A stretch of DNA of 8,954 nucleotides from an uncultured Geobacteraceae bacterium (GCA_903879825.1 CAIRND010000293.1:1-8954), one strand, 5' to 3'; counted from the stretch's first letter, positions 1 to 7,238 are shown. The notes: generated from the letters alone by a model not told the origin. A program made the numbers and translations.

Positions 1-2275
1 CAGCATTTGCCTGGGCAATTGCATGTCCCTCTTCTTCAAGAGCAGAGAAGAAGCGGACTTTAGAGGTAACTTTACCTTCCTGAACGATTCGGTATGGTGT
101 CTCCACAAAACCATGGTCGTTGATTCGGGCATACGTTGACAATGAAGCAATTAACCCAATGTTTGGTCCTTCAGGCGTTTCAATCGGGCAAACACGGCCA
201 TAGTGAGTTGGATGTACGTCACGTACCTCAAAACCGGCGCGCTCACGGGTCAGGCCGCCTGGTCCAAGCGCTGAAAGACGTCGTTTGTGCGTTACTTCGG
301 AAAGAGGATTGGTCTGATCCATAAACTGTGATAGCTGTGAAGATCCAAAAAACTCCTTAACTACAGCCGAAACCGGTTTTGAGTTAATGAGATCGTGAGG
401 CATAAGATTTTCAACTTCCTGCAGACTCATGCGCTCTTTGATGGCTCGTTCCATACGAACAAGACCAATACGGTACTGGTTCTCAAGTAATTCACCAACG
501 GCACGAACGCGACGGTTGCCAAGATGGTCAATGTCGTCAATTGTGCCACGACCGTTTTTAAGTTCAATCAGGTAGCGAACGATTTCAAGGATATCGTTCT
601 TTACCGCAAACTTAATTTCAGTGTTAAACAGATCTTCAAAAACCATTCTGTTACGTCTAAGAGTTTCTATAAGTCTACGATTCTCATCAAAACCAGCCTG
701 ATCTATTGCGTCAGACAATTTATTCGTAGCTTTCGACATACCGAATGTAGAAAATAGGTCTTTTTGGAAGAAATCGTTATCACGAATAAGATTGTTAAGC
801 TCGTGCAACAACTGCTCTTTGAGTTTGTCAGGAGTAGATTGGCCTATTTCAACCTTTTTAAGATTCTTAGTGAGATCAGTGGGAAGCCTCATCATCAAAT
901 ACTGAGAAAAAGGATCACTTGAGCCGGTTATTCGGGAAATTAAGGCTTCGAAACTAACAACGTCTTCATTACTTAACATGCTTGGAGCGTTTAAAACCAT
1001 GCAGTCCTGCCAAACCTTAAGTCCAAGTTTGTAATTTAATTTCAGTCGGCCGACGGCTGAAAGATCGTAACGCTCTGGATTAAAAAACAGGTTGTCAAAG
1101 AGTGCCAGTGAACTTTTTAAGGTTGGAGGGTCTCCGGGACGGAGACGACGATATATTTCTATAAGTCCTTCGTCGCTTGAACTGATTTTATCAATCAGCA
1201 AAGTGTCACGAAATGAGGACGTAATGTGCAGATTGTCTATATAGAGTAATTTAAAACTATTTACACCGCGTGCCTTGATTTCATCGAAACGATCAAGAGT
1301 TATCTCATCATTACATTCAACAATGATTTCACCTGTTGTCGGGTCAACTATGTCAGAGGAAGCATAACGGCCAATTATGTCATCAATTATGGCAGGTACA
1401 GTTTTAATGCCACGTTCTTGCATTTTCTTGATTGAAGATTTAGTGTATTTGCGGTTTGCTTTAACAAGAACTTCACCATTTGCTGGATCTGTTACGTCAA
1501 TGATTGTCTTTTGAAGAGTGAGAAGCTCGGGCTCGATACTTTTAGATATGGAGTCGGCACCAATAAAAACTTCTTCGCTTTTGTAGTAGTAGTTAAGAAG
1601 TTGCTCTACAGAGTACCCCAAAGCTTTTAGGAGGACTGTCGCAGGCATTTTTCTGCGGCGATCGATTCTCACATAGAGAATATCCTTATGGTCGAATTCA
1701 AAATCCAACCATGAACCACGATAGGGAATGACACGTGCAGAATACAAAACTTTACCACTTGAGTGCGTTTTTCCTTTGTCATGATCGAAAAAAACACCTG
1801 GTGAACGGTGAAGCTGACTTACTATTACACGTTCTGTTCCGTTGATAATAAAAGTGCCATTGTCTGTCATCAGCGGTATTTCGCCAAAGTAGACCTCTTG
1901 CTCTTTAATGTCCTTAATAGCCTTGACAGTTGAGTCCTTGCCGGCATCCCAAATAACAAGACGTACTTTAACTTTCATCGGTGCAGCGTACGTCATGCCG
2001 CGCTGATGACATTCATCCACGTCGTACTTCGGCTTATTGAGCGCATACGATACGTATTCGAGTGAAGCGCTCTCACTGAAATCCTTGATCGGGAAAACGC
2101 TTCTAAATACGGCTTCAAGACCTGTATTCACGCGTGACTCAGATGTCATTTCCTGTTGAAGAAAACGACGATATGAATCTTTCTGAATGTCAATTAGATT
2201 CGGGATTTCAATTATGTTCTTTATCTTGGCAAAGTTTTTACGCAAGAGGTGATTATTGGCAATAGAATAAGCCAT
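1..2275 (-). CDS. rpoB: RNA polymerase beta subunit, N-terminal 758 residues (3' end outside window)
   Basis: Catalytic beta subunit of RNA polymerase. The frame is open without a stop from ATG 2275 to the window edge; it is partial only because the window ends. AAAGGAG (2281-2287) lies 5 nt before the ATG. Recognisable parts, in order: protrusion start (NFAKIKNIIEIPNLIDIQ), DNGTFIINGTERVIVSQLHR with the downstream SPGVFF, the proteobacterial lobe insertion with two related modules (around residues 240-345), RPGDPPTLK, DDIDHLGNRR (580-589), rifampicin cluster I (644-670, nt 266-346) and PIETPEGPNIG. Residues equivalent to E. coli D516, H526, R529 and S531 are wild type (D653, H663, R666, S668), so rifampicin sensitivity is expected. 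Numbering runs 137 ahead of E. coli in that region, mostly because of about 130 extra residues at roughly 427-556 (separate entry). The full protein should be about 1,500 residues instead of the usual 1,340-1,370. Last gene of the operon inside the window; rpoC presumably follows. Confidence 0.97.
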   Translation of the reverse strand, partial: MAYSIANNHLLRKNFAKIKNIIEIPNLIDIQKDSYRRFLQQEMTSESRVNTGLEAVFRSVFPIKDFSESASLEYVSYALNKPKYDVDECHQRGMTYAAPMKVKVRLVIWDAGKDSTVKAIKDIKEQEVYFGEIPLMTDNGTFIINGTERVIVSQLHRSPGVFFDHDKGKTHSSGKVLYSARVIPYRGSWLDFEFDHKDILYVRIDRRRKMPATVLLKALGYSVEQLLNYYYKSEEVFIGADSISKSIEPELLTLQKTIIDVTDPANGEVLVKANRKYTKSSIKKMQERGIKTVPAIIDDIIGRYASSDIVDPTTGEIIVECNDEITLDRFDEIKARGVNSFKLLYIDNLHITSSFRDTLLIDKISSSDEGLIEIYRRLRPGDPPTLKSSLALFDNLFFNPERYDLSAVGRLKLNYKLGLKVWQDCMVLNAPSMLSNEDVVSFEALISRITGSSDPFSQYLMMRLPTDLTKNLKKVEIGQSTPDKLKEQLLHELNNLIRDNDFFQKDLFSTFGMSKATNKLSDAIDQAGFDENRRLIETLRRNRMVFEDLFNTEIKFAVKNDILEIVRYLIELKNGRGTIDDIDHLGNRRVRAVGELLENQYRIGLVRMERAIKERMSLQEVENLMPHDLINSKPVSAVVKEFFGSSQLSQFMDQTNPLSEVTHKRRLSALGPGGLTRERAGFEVRDVHPTHYGRVCPIETPEGPNIGLIASLSTYARINDHGFVETPYRIVQEGKVTSKVRFFSALEEEGHAIAQANA
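608..997 (-). other. In-frame, lineage-specific insertion of about 130 residues in the RpoB beta lobe
   Basis: After the conserved LNYKLGL (ending at residue 419) E. coli and Geobacter RpoB, as I know them, need only about 12-17 residues to reach the conserved D-I-L/I-E/D helix. Here that helix (NDILEIVRYLIEL) begins at residue 560, so about 130 residues are extra. The site corresponds to E. coli residues about 410-422, at the end of the beta lobe (beta2) just before the return to the protrusion. The segment has no stop codons and reads as mostly charged, amphipathic helices, for example KLKEQLLHELNNLI and RRLIETLRRNRMVFEDLF. Hand-counted GC is about 37% (601-997), against about 44% in the 300 bases coding for the following part, and Arg codons shift towards AGA/AGG (4 of 8). 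No intein splice-site motifs are present. I do not recognise the domain. Boundaries are approximate. Confidence 0.8.
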
Positions 2276-2376
2276 GGCTTCTCCTTTGGCGGGTATCGTA
2301 ACTGGATCCAGAAAAGTAATGTAACCTACTGGAATGTCAGAAGTATTTTATGTTAAAGTCTTCCCGAAACAGCACA

Positions 2377-2405
2377 AGCCAAGGCCGCTCCGGGCGACCT
2401 TGGCT
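2377..2405 (-). promoter_or_regulatory. rplL-rpoB intergenic stem-loop (putative attenuator or RNA-processing site)
   Basis: AGCCAAGG (2377-2384) and CCTTGGCT (2398-2405) are perfectly complementary (8 bp). After one mismatch, CGC/GCG extends the stem by 3 bp around a 5-nt loop. In the transcript the hairpin begins about 25 nt after the rplL stop and ends about 100 nt before the rpoB start. It is GC-rich but is not followed by a U-run, so it should not terminate fully. In E. coli the same interval holds a partial terminator and an RNase III site that lower rpoBC expression relative to the ribosomal proteins; an equivalent role is inferred. Confidence 0.6.
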
Positions 2406-2430
2406 CTGATAAAGACAACAAATCCGGGTT

Positions 2431-2808
2431 CTATTTGATGGATGCTTCTGCACCAGCTTCTAACAGCTGCTTAAGTGCATCATCAGCTTCCTGCTTTGAA
2501 ACGCCAGTCTTTACAGTGCTTGGTGCACCGTCAACAACGTCTTTTGCTTCTTTAAGTCCGAGGCTCGTAAGAGCACGAACTACTTTGATAACATTGATTT
2601 TGTTGGCGCCACAAGCTTTCAAGATAACGTCAAACTCAGTCTGCTCTTCAGCAACCTCAGCAACAGCAGGACCGGCAGCAGCGGCAGCAGCAACTGGTGC
2701 AGCTGCAGAAACGCCGAACTTTTCTTCAAGTTCTTTTACGAGTTCTGCGAGATCAAGAACAGTCATTTTTTCGATAAAGCTGATTACATCTTCTTTTGTG
2801 ATAGACAT
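2431..2808 (-). CDS. rplL: Ribosomal protein L7/L12 (bL12)
   Basis: Stalk protein of the large subunit; dimers bind the L10 C-terminal helix and recruit and stimulate the translational GTPases. The 125-residue length is typical. The N-terminal dimerisation domain (about 1-32, ITKEDVISFIEKMTVLDLAE) is followed by an Ala-rich flexible hinge (about 34-54), then the C-terminal factor-binding domain with EFDVILKACGANKINVIKVVR and GLKEAKDVVDGAP. Cys66 stands where most homologues I know have Ala. The ATG is preceded by GGAGGA (2817-2822) at 8 nt. It lies 52 nt downstream of rplJ and shares its transcript, so it falls under the L10-leader control. A TAG stop is followed by the hairpin before rpoB. 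Confidence 0.98.
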   Translation of the reverse strand: MSITKEDVISFIEKMTVLDLAELVKELEEKFGVSAAAPVAAAAAAGPAVAEVAEEQTEFDVILKACGANKINVIKVVRALTSLGLKEAKDVVDGAPSTVKTGVSKQEADDALKQLLEAGAEASIK

Positions 2809-2860
2809 TAGGTAAATCCTCCGAATATGATTTTTGTTTATATGAAATATTTGCTACTGG

Positions 2861-3385
2861 TTAGTTTGCTTCTTTTTGTACACGGATTGCATCTAGTACG
2901 CGTACAAGCGAACCAGGGAGTGCTGCAAGCACGCCAACAAAGTTTGTAGCAGGTGCCTGCATGGATCCGAGCATCTTAGCGATGAGAACCTCACGCGAGG
3001 GCAGGTCAGCCAATGCCTGGATCTGCTTAACATCAAGCAGTTTACCGCTAAGTACAGCAGCTTTTAATACAAATTTGCCTTGTGGATCTTTAGCAAACTT
3101 ATTGAGCACTTTTGCTGCACTTGCCGGATCGTCATAGCTGATAGCTATGGCGGTTGGGCCGGTAAGGAACGAGCTGATACACTCAATATCAGTACCTTTT
3201 GCAGCAAGATCAAACAAAGTATTCTTGAATACTTTGTATTCGACTGACGCAGCACGCAGCTCATTGCGAAGCGTTGTGGCCTGCCCTACATTCATCCCGC
3301 GAAAATCAGCGAGAAAAACTGCCTTGGCACGTGTCAGTCGCTCATGCATCTCGACGACTAATTCTTGTTTTGTGTTTTTGTTCAA
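2861..3385 (-). CDS. rplJ: Ribosomal protein L10 (uL10)
   Basis: Base of the L12 stalk; its N-terminal domain binds 23S rRNA with L11 and its C-terminal helix binds L12 dimers. The 174-residue length is normal. Typical motifs are AKAVFLADFRGMNV near the N-terminus, VEYKVFKNTL, TGPTAIAISYDDP and LPSREVLIAKMLGSMQAPATNFV, with a short helical tail. The start is TTG (3383-3385), read as MNKNTKQ, with AAAGGAGG ending 7 nt upstream. An ATG fused to the Shine-Dalgarno (3390-3392) is out of frame and opens only a 16-codon frame, so TTG is the supported start. Translation of rplJ and rplL is expected to be repressed by the L10-L12 complex binding the leader just upstream. Confidence 0.97.
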   Translation of the reverse strand: MNKNTKQELVVEMHERLTRAKAVFLADFRGMNVGQATTLRNELRAASVEYKVFKNTLFDLAAKGTDIECISSFLTGPTAIAISYDDPASAAKVLNKFAKDPQGKFVLKAAVLSGKLLDVKQIQALADLPSREVLIAKMLGSMQAPATNFVGVLAALPGSLVRVLDAIRVQKEAN

Positions 3386-3399
3386 GCGACATCCTCCTT

Positions 3400-3525
3400 T
3401 CTTTTGGTATGTGAGGCAGAGCCTCGGCCAAAGTCAGGAACGCAAAAGCGATACCCAAGTCTCGGCAGGTTCAGTAAACTGATTATGCGCACAATAGACG
3501 CGCCTGCTGTCTTTGACTTTGGCTA
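3400..3525 (-). ncRNA. L10 leader (autoregulatory rplJL mRNA structure)
   Basis: The rplA-rplJ spacer shows the pattern of the ribosomal L10 leader: closing arms GCCAAAGTCA and TGACTTTGGC (3514-3523 and 3427-3436, a perfect 10-bp pair), inside them AGACAGCAGG pairing with CCTGCC through CCTGC/GCAGG (3503-3507 with 3465-3469), and the conserved-looking CTGCCGAGA stretch. A small GAGGC/GCCTC hairpin follows shortly before the rplJ Shine-Dalgarno. In other bacteria this RNA binds L10(L12)4 through a kink-turn and represses rplJL translation. Identification rests on pattern memory of the family; the outer ends are approximate. Confidence 0.85.
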
Positions 3526-3536
3526 AACAATATAAA

Positions 3537-4238
3537 TTAAATTTGTGCGGTTACATCACTGATATCAAGATTGATGCCGGCACCCATCGTAGATGAGAGC
3601 GAAATCTTCTTGATATATGTACCTTTAGCTGCAGATGGTTTCGCCTTAAGAAGCGCTTCAACAAGTGCAAGCAGATTCCCTTTGAGCATTTCTGCGTCGA
3701 AAGAAACTTTCCCGACGGGTGCGTGAATAATACCAGCTTTCTCGACTCGGAATTCTACTTTACCGGCTTTTGATTCCTTGACAGCTTTGCCAACCTCAAA
3801 GGTTACCGTTCCGACCTTTGGATTCGGCATAAGACCGCGTGGTCCGAGAAGTTTACCAATCTTGCCGACAACACCCATCATATCTGGAGTTGCAATGGCC
3901 GTATCAAAATCGAACCAACCACCCTGGATCTTAGCTACCAGATCATCGGAACCAACATAATCTGCGCCGGCATCAAGAGCTTCTTTCTCTTTTTCACCTT
4001 TTGCAAAAACAAGAACACGGACATTTTTACCGAGTCCATTAGGAAGAACAACAGCACCACGAACCATCTGGTCGGCGTGGCGTGGGTCAACTCCTAATTT
4101 AACAGCAACATCGACAGTCTCATCAAATTTTGCATAAGCGGTCTGTTTCACAACATCAACAGCAGTCCCAAGTGGATAAACCTTGTTTCTGTCGATCTTT
4201 GACATTGCTTCAGAATGTTTCTTTGCGCTTTTTGACAT
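3537..4238 (-). CDS. rplA: Ribosomal protein L1 (uL1)
   Basis: Binds helices 76-78 of 23S rRNA to form the mobile L1 stalk that assists release of E-site tRNA; in many bacteria it also represses its own rplKA mRNA. At 233 residues it is of usual length. Characteristic stretches are YAKFDETVDVAVKLGVDPRHADQ, VRGAVVLPNGLGK, the LLGPRGLMPNPKVGTVT signature (about 131-147) and KAGKVEFRVEKAGIIHAPVG near the end of the second half. The ATG at 4238 has AGAGGT (4245-4250) 6 nt upstream. It lies 45 nt after rplK with no terminator between them, so the two are co-transcribed. The first 12 residues (MSKSAKKHSEAM) differ from relatives, as is common in this protein. Confidence 0.98.
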   Translation of the reverse strand: MSKSAKKHSEAMSKIDRNKVYPLGTAVDVVKQTAYAKFDETVDVAVKLGVDPRHADQMVRGAVVLPNGLGKNVRVLVFAKGEKEKEALDAGADYVGSDDLVAKIQGGWFDFDTAIATPDMMGVVGKIGKLLGPRGLMPNPKVGTVTFEVGKAVKESKAGKVEFRVEKAGIIHAPVGKVSFDAEMLKGNLLALVEALLKAKPSAAKGTYIKKISLSSTMGAGINLDISDVTAQI

Positions 4239-4283
4239 GATACAACCTCTCTAGGGATCTTGATTAATAGATAGTGTTACAAA

Positions 4284-4706
4284 TTAGGCGATATCTACGC
4301 CCATTGAGCGGGCAGTACCTTCAACTGTTCTCATGGCTGCTTCAAGTGACGCAGCATTAAGATCAGGCATCTTTTTCTTGGCGATTTCTTCAACCTGTGC
4401 TTTGGTTAACTTGCCAACTTTGGTCTTATTGGGAACCGGTGAGCCACTCTTGATATCAAGTGCTTTCTTTATCAATACCGGCACTGGAGGTGTCTTGGTA
4501 ATGAAGGTGAAAGATCTATCGGCATAAACAGTTATCACAACTGGTGTAATTGTTCCTTCATCATGTGCCGTCTTAGCATTGAATGCCTTGCAAAACTCCA
4601 TGATGTTGACGCCATGCTGACCCAGGGCAGGTCCAATTGGAGGCGAAGGATTAGCCTTGCCTGCTGGTACCTGTAATTTAATGTATCCGGTTATCTTCTT
4701 TGCCAT
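4284..4706 (-). CDS. rplK: Ribosomal protein L11 (uL11)
   Basis: Part of the GTPase-associated centre; binds 23S rRNA helices 43/44 together with L10 and is needed for RelA activation and thiostrepton sensitivity in other bacteria. The 140-residue length is standard. The N-terminal domain carries the proline-rich loop ANPSPPIGPALGQHGVNIMEF (about 18-38), with P22 and P26 unchanged; the C-terminal RNA-binding domain contains KAQVEEIAKKKMPDLNA and the MRTVEGTARSMGV ending. AAAGGAG (4712-4718) lies 5 nt before the ATG. A 59-nt AT-rich spacer separates it from nusG. It may carry an internal promoter, as in E. coli, but I see no convincing -35/-10 pair. Confidence 0.98.
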   Translation of the reverse strand: MAKKITGYIKLQVPAGKANPSPPIGPALGQHGVNIMEFCKAFNAKTAHDEGTITPVVITVYADRSFTFITKTPPVPVLIKKALDIKSGSPVPNKTKVGKLTKAQVEEIAKKKMPDLNAASLEAAMRTVEGTARSMGVDIA

Positions 4707-4765
4707 AAATGCTCCTTTATAAAAAACTTATGCCCAACCTTATTACATTAACAAATGAATCCGTA

Positions 4766-5293
4766 TTAGTTTTTTTCAACCTGCATAAATTCGAGTTCAA
4801 CTGGGGTTGCACGGCCGAAAATTGTCACGGTCACACGTAATTTACCTTTGTCTGGCTTAACATCTTCAACAACCCCTGAAAAATTAAGAAACGGGCCATC
4901 GATAACACGTACGGTCTCACCAACTTCAAATAATACTTTAGGCCGTGGTTTCTCAGCGCCCTCTTCCATGCGACGCATAATTTTATTGACTTCATCATCA
5001 GCGATAGGAAAGGGGGTGTTGCCACCAACAAAACCGGTTACCTTGGCAGTCTCTTTCACAAGGTGCCACGTTTCGTCAGTTAACTCCATTCTAACCAGTA
5101 TATAACCAGGGAAAAACTTTCTTGATGATGTCTTCTTTTCGCCCTTTTTTAGCTCAACAACAGTCTCACAAGGAATAAGGATTTCTTCAAAGAAACTCTC
5201 CATTGCCTCGTTCTTGATGCTTTCGAGCAAATTGAGACGTACTTTGTTTTCAAAGCTTGAATATGTATGTACTCCATACCATTTCATGGACAT
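4766..5293 (-). CDS. nusG: Transcription termination/antitermination factor NusG
   Basis: Binds the RNA polymerase clamp helices, suppresses pausing and couples transcription to Rho or to the ribosome. The 175-residue length is normal. The NGN domain (about 1-115) begins KWYGVHTYSSFENKV and contains RKFFPGYILVRM (59-70) and the TGFVGG turn (86-91); the C-terminal KOW domain (about 123-175) carries EVGETVRVIDGPFLNFSGVV. The ATG at 5293 is preferred over Met3 because GGG of AAAGGG (5301-5306) lies 7 nt upstream of it; that site overlaps the secE stop, which suggests translational coupling. The secE-nusG gap is only 11 nt. Confidence 0.98.
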   Translation of the reverse strand: MSMKWYGVHTYSSFENKVRLNLLESIKNEAMESFFEEILIPCETVVELKKGEKKTSSRKFFPGYILVRMELTDETWHLVKETAKVTGFVGGNTPFPIADDEVNKIMRRMEEGAEKPRPKVLFEVGETVRVIDGPFLNFSGVVEDVKPDKGKLRVTVTIFGRATPVELEFMQVEKN

Positions 5294-5304
5294 AGATGGA
5301 CCCT

Positions 5305-5487
5305 TTATCCTAGTATCAAACGTAAAAGTTTAGCCAGAATTAGATCACAAGCGCCAAGATAAAAAGAAATCAGCACAACAATTACAATTACGACACCAGT
5401 CGTTGCAATTGTCTCCTTGCGTGTAGGCCAAGTGACTTTTTCAAGCTCAAGCTTTACTGATTCAAAAAAAGCAGTGACTTTTTGCAC
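5305..5487 (-). CDS. secE: Preprotein translocase subunit SecE
   Basis: Essential clamp of the SecY channel in the inner membrane. This is the short single-span form (60 residues): an amphipathic N-terminal helix, the conserved KVTWPTRKET box (17-26), then one hydrophobic segment (about 28-48) with a basic C-terminal tail. The start is GTG (5485-5487), with AGGAG (5495-5499) 7 nt upstream. It lies between tRNA-Trp and nusG, the usual position in bacteria. E. coli SecE has three spans; the single-span type is the most widespread form. Confidence 0.96.
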   Translation of the reverse strand: MQKVTAFFESVKLELEKVTWPTRKETIATTGVVIVIVVLISFYLGACDLILAKLLRLILG

Positions 5488-5569
5488 GCTATAGCTCCTG
5501 GCAGTTAATTATTTACTGCCGTTATTCTGACAAGCTGGACTAGTCTCAAAATATGAGACAAACAAATTT

Positions 5570-5646
5570 TGGCAGGCCAGGAGGGATTCGAACCCCCAAC
5601 ATCCGGTTTTGGAGACCGGCGCTCTACCAGTTAGAGCTACTGGCCT
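5570..5646 (-). tRNA. tRNA-Trp (anticodon CCA)
   Basis: The 77-nt cloverleaf includes an encoded 3' CCA (5570-5572). Acceptor arms AGGCCAG and CTGGCCT pair fully; discriminator base is G. The anticodon loop CTCCAAA, within stem GGT/ACC, gives CCA. The T arm reads GGGGG-TTCGAAT-CCCTC. It is embedded between rpmG and secE in the same direction, so it is probably excised from the long operon transcript. Confidence 0.97.
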
Positions 5647-5671
5647 GTAACAGTACGGCAATCTATTCGAA

Positions 5672-5821
5672 CTATTTTGTTTCTTTGTGCGGCGTATGCT
5701 TGCGGCAAAAGCGGCAGAACTTGCTGAATTCAAGTTTACCCGGTGTTGTTCTTTTGTTTTTTGTAGTCGTGTAGTTTCTCTGTTTGCACTCTGTGCAACC
5801 AAGGGTGATTATATCTCTCAT
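5672..5821 (-). CDS. rpmG: Ribosomal protein L33 (bL33), zinc-ribbon type
   Basis: A 49-residue protein, too short for many gene callers. It begins MRDIITLGCTECKQRNYTTT and ends KFCRFCRKHTPHKETK before TAG 5672-5674. Cysteine pairs C9/C12 and C36/C39 form the zinc ribbon of the C+ form of L33, a protein near the ribosomal E site. In some bacteria a cysteine-free L33 paralogue replaces it when zinc is scarce; none is in this window. The ATG at 5821 is preceded by AAAAGGA (5831-5837), 9 nt upstream. It sits between tuf and tRNA-Trp, its common position in Geobacter-type genomes and many others. Confidence 0.97.
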   Translation of the reverse strand: MRDIITLGCTECKQRNYTTTKNKRTTPGKLEFSKFCRFCRKHTPHKETK

Positions 5822-5896
5822 AAATGCGTTTCCTTTTGTATGAAATCAGCAGGCATTGACAAGGTCAAGCATGCAAACGCTCATTTTAATTCGTAT

Positions 5897-7087
5897 TTAT
5901 TCAATAATTGAAGCAACAACACCGGCGCCAACCGTACGGCCGCCTTCACGAATAGCGAAGCGGAGTCCGTCGTCCATTGCAATCGGTGTAATAAGCTTAA
6001 TTGTCATGGCAACATTATCACCAGGCATAACCATTTCGATGCCTTCAGGCAGTTCAGCAACCCCAGTAACGTCAGTAGTACGGAAGTAAAACTGTGGACG
6101 GTAGCCATTAAAGAATGGTGTGTGGCGTCCGCCTTCTTCTTTGGTCAGAATATAAGATTCTGCTTTAAATTTAGTATGTGGGGTGATCGACCCTGGCTTG
6201 GCAAGAACCTGGCCACGCTCAATATCTTCACGTTTAACACCGCGTAGCAACGCGCCGATGTTGTCGCCTGCACGACCTTCGTCGAGCAGTTTACGGAACA
6301 TTTCAACGCCTGTTACTGTGGTTTTTATAGTATTTTTTATGCCAACAACTTCAATCTCTTCGCCGACCTTTACAATGCCGCGTTCTACTCGACCGGTGGC
6401 AACTGTTCCACGACCGGAAATCGAGAAAACATCTTCTACTGGCATCAGGAACGGACGATCGATTGCACGTTCTGGGTCAGGGATATAAGAATCTACAGCA
6501 TCCATAAGACGCTCAATTGACTCTTCGCCAAGGAAACTTTTTTCGCCTTCAAGTGCTTTCAGAGCCGAACCCTTGATGATTGGTGTATCATCGCCCGGGA
6601 AGTCATAACTGGAAAGAAGTTCACGAACTTCAAGTTCAACAAGTTCAAGTAATTCTTCATCGTCAACCATGTCAGCTTTGTTCAAATATACAACCATATA
6701 TGGTACGCCGACCTGACGTGCAAGCAGGATGTGCTCGCGAGTTTGGGGCATTGGGCCGTCAGCTGCGGAAACAACAAGAATTGCACCGTCCATCTGGGCA
6801 GCACCGGTAATCATGTTTTTGACGTAATCGGCATGGCCGGGGCAGTCAACATGAGCATAGTGACGTTTGTCTGTTTCATATTCAACATGTGCGGTTGCAA
6901 TGGTGATACCACGCTCGCGTTCTTCTGGTGCGTTATCAATTTGGTCAAACGCTTTGTACTCTGCTTGACCCTTGCCAGCGAGAACTTTTGTGATAGCAGC
7001 AGTCAACGTAGTTTTGCCGTGGTCGACGTGGCCGATAGTCCCAATGTTGACATGTGTCTTGTTACGTAAAAATTTAGCCTTTGCCAT
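5897..7087 (-). CDS. tuf: Translation elongation factor EF-Tu
   Basis: GTPase that delivers aminoacyl-tRNA to the ribosomal A site. Full length (396 residues). The G domain has GHVDHGKT (19-26, P-loop), the switch I segment with ERERGITI (56-63), DCPGH (81-85, switch II with the catalytic His85), NKAD (136-139) and SAL (174-176). Domain 2 carries SGRGTVATGRVERG; domain 3 carries KPGSITPHTKFKAE, GGRHTPFF and the terminal REGGRTVGAGVV. AGGAGGG (7096-7102) lies 8 nt before the ATG. It is 65 nt downstream of tRNA-Thr(GGU) with no separate promoter that I can defend, so it is probably co-transcribed with the four tRNAs. Many proteobacteria have a second tuf in the str operon; this copy is the tufB-like one by position. 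Confidence 0.99.
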   Translation of the reverse strand: MAKAKFLRNKTHVNIGTIGHVDHGKTTLTAAITKVLAGKGQAEYKAFDQIDNAPEERERGITIATAHVEYETDKRHYAHVDCPGHADYVKNMITGAAQMDGAILVVSAADGPMPQTREHILLARQVGVPYMVVYLNKADMVDDEELLELVELEVRELLSSYDFPGDDTPIIKGSALKALEGEKSFLGEESIERLMDAVDSYIPDPERAIDRPFLMPVEDVFSISGRGTVATGRVERGIVKVGEEIEVVGIKNTIKTTVTGVEMFRKLLDEGRAGDNIGALLRGVKREDIERGQVLAKPGSITPHTKFKAESYILTKEEGGRHTPFFNGYRPQFYFRTTDVTGVAELPEGIEMVMPGDNVAMTIKLITPIAMDDGLRFAIREGGRTVGAGVVASIIE

Positions 7088-7152
7088 AAGAGAGGCCCTC
7101 CTGTAAACGGATCTTTTATTATTCTACTTGAGTTTCAACGTAATTTTAAAAG

Positions 7153-7228
<76 letters not shown>

Positions 7229-7238
7229 ACATTTTTAC

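Noticed and set aside
136..757. Plus-strand open frames at 136-324 and 524-757.
   Set aside because: Both lie wholly inside rpoB on the opposite strand and have no family resemblance or ribosome binding site that I can see.
608..997. The extra RpoB segment could be an intein.
   Set aside because: It is only about 130 residues, has no terminal His-Asn followed by Cys/Ser/Thr and no recognisable splicing blocks, and does not sit at a conserved catalytic motif.
1..2275. rpoB might be a broken gene, since no complete reading frame is found here.
   Set aside because: Codon-by-codon reading from 2275 to 2 shows no stop or frameshift; the gene simply runs out of the window.
2435..2815. Plus-strand frame of 126 codons opposite rplL.
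   Set aside because: It is the antisense shadow of the Ala-rich rplL; the Ser/Ala-rich product is a by-product of that composition.
5509..5802. Minus-strand frame of 97 codons covering tRNA-Trp and rpmG.
   Set aside because: It runs through the tRNA and is out of frame with L33, which is clearly identified.
5840..5868. Possible promoter for rpmG: TTGACC with TTTCAT 17 bp away in the tuf-rpmG spacer, inside an inverted repeat TTGAC-AAG-GTCAA (5856-5868).
   Set aside because: The -10 is poor and the start would fall at about 5833, inside the rpmG Shine-Dalgarno; read-through from tuf is simpler.
7088..7152. Separate tuf promoter using TTGAAA downstream of tRNA-Thr(GGU).
   Set aside because: No -10-like hexamer stands at an acceptable distance.
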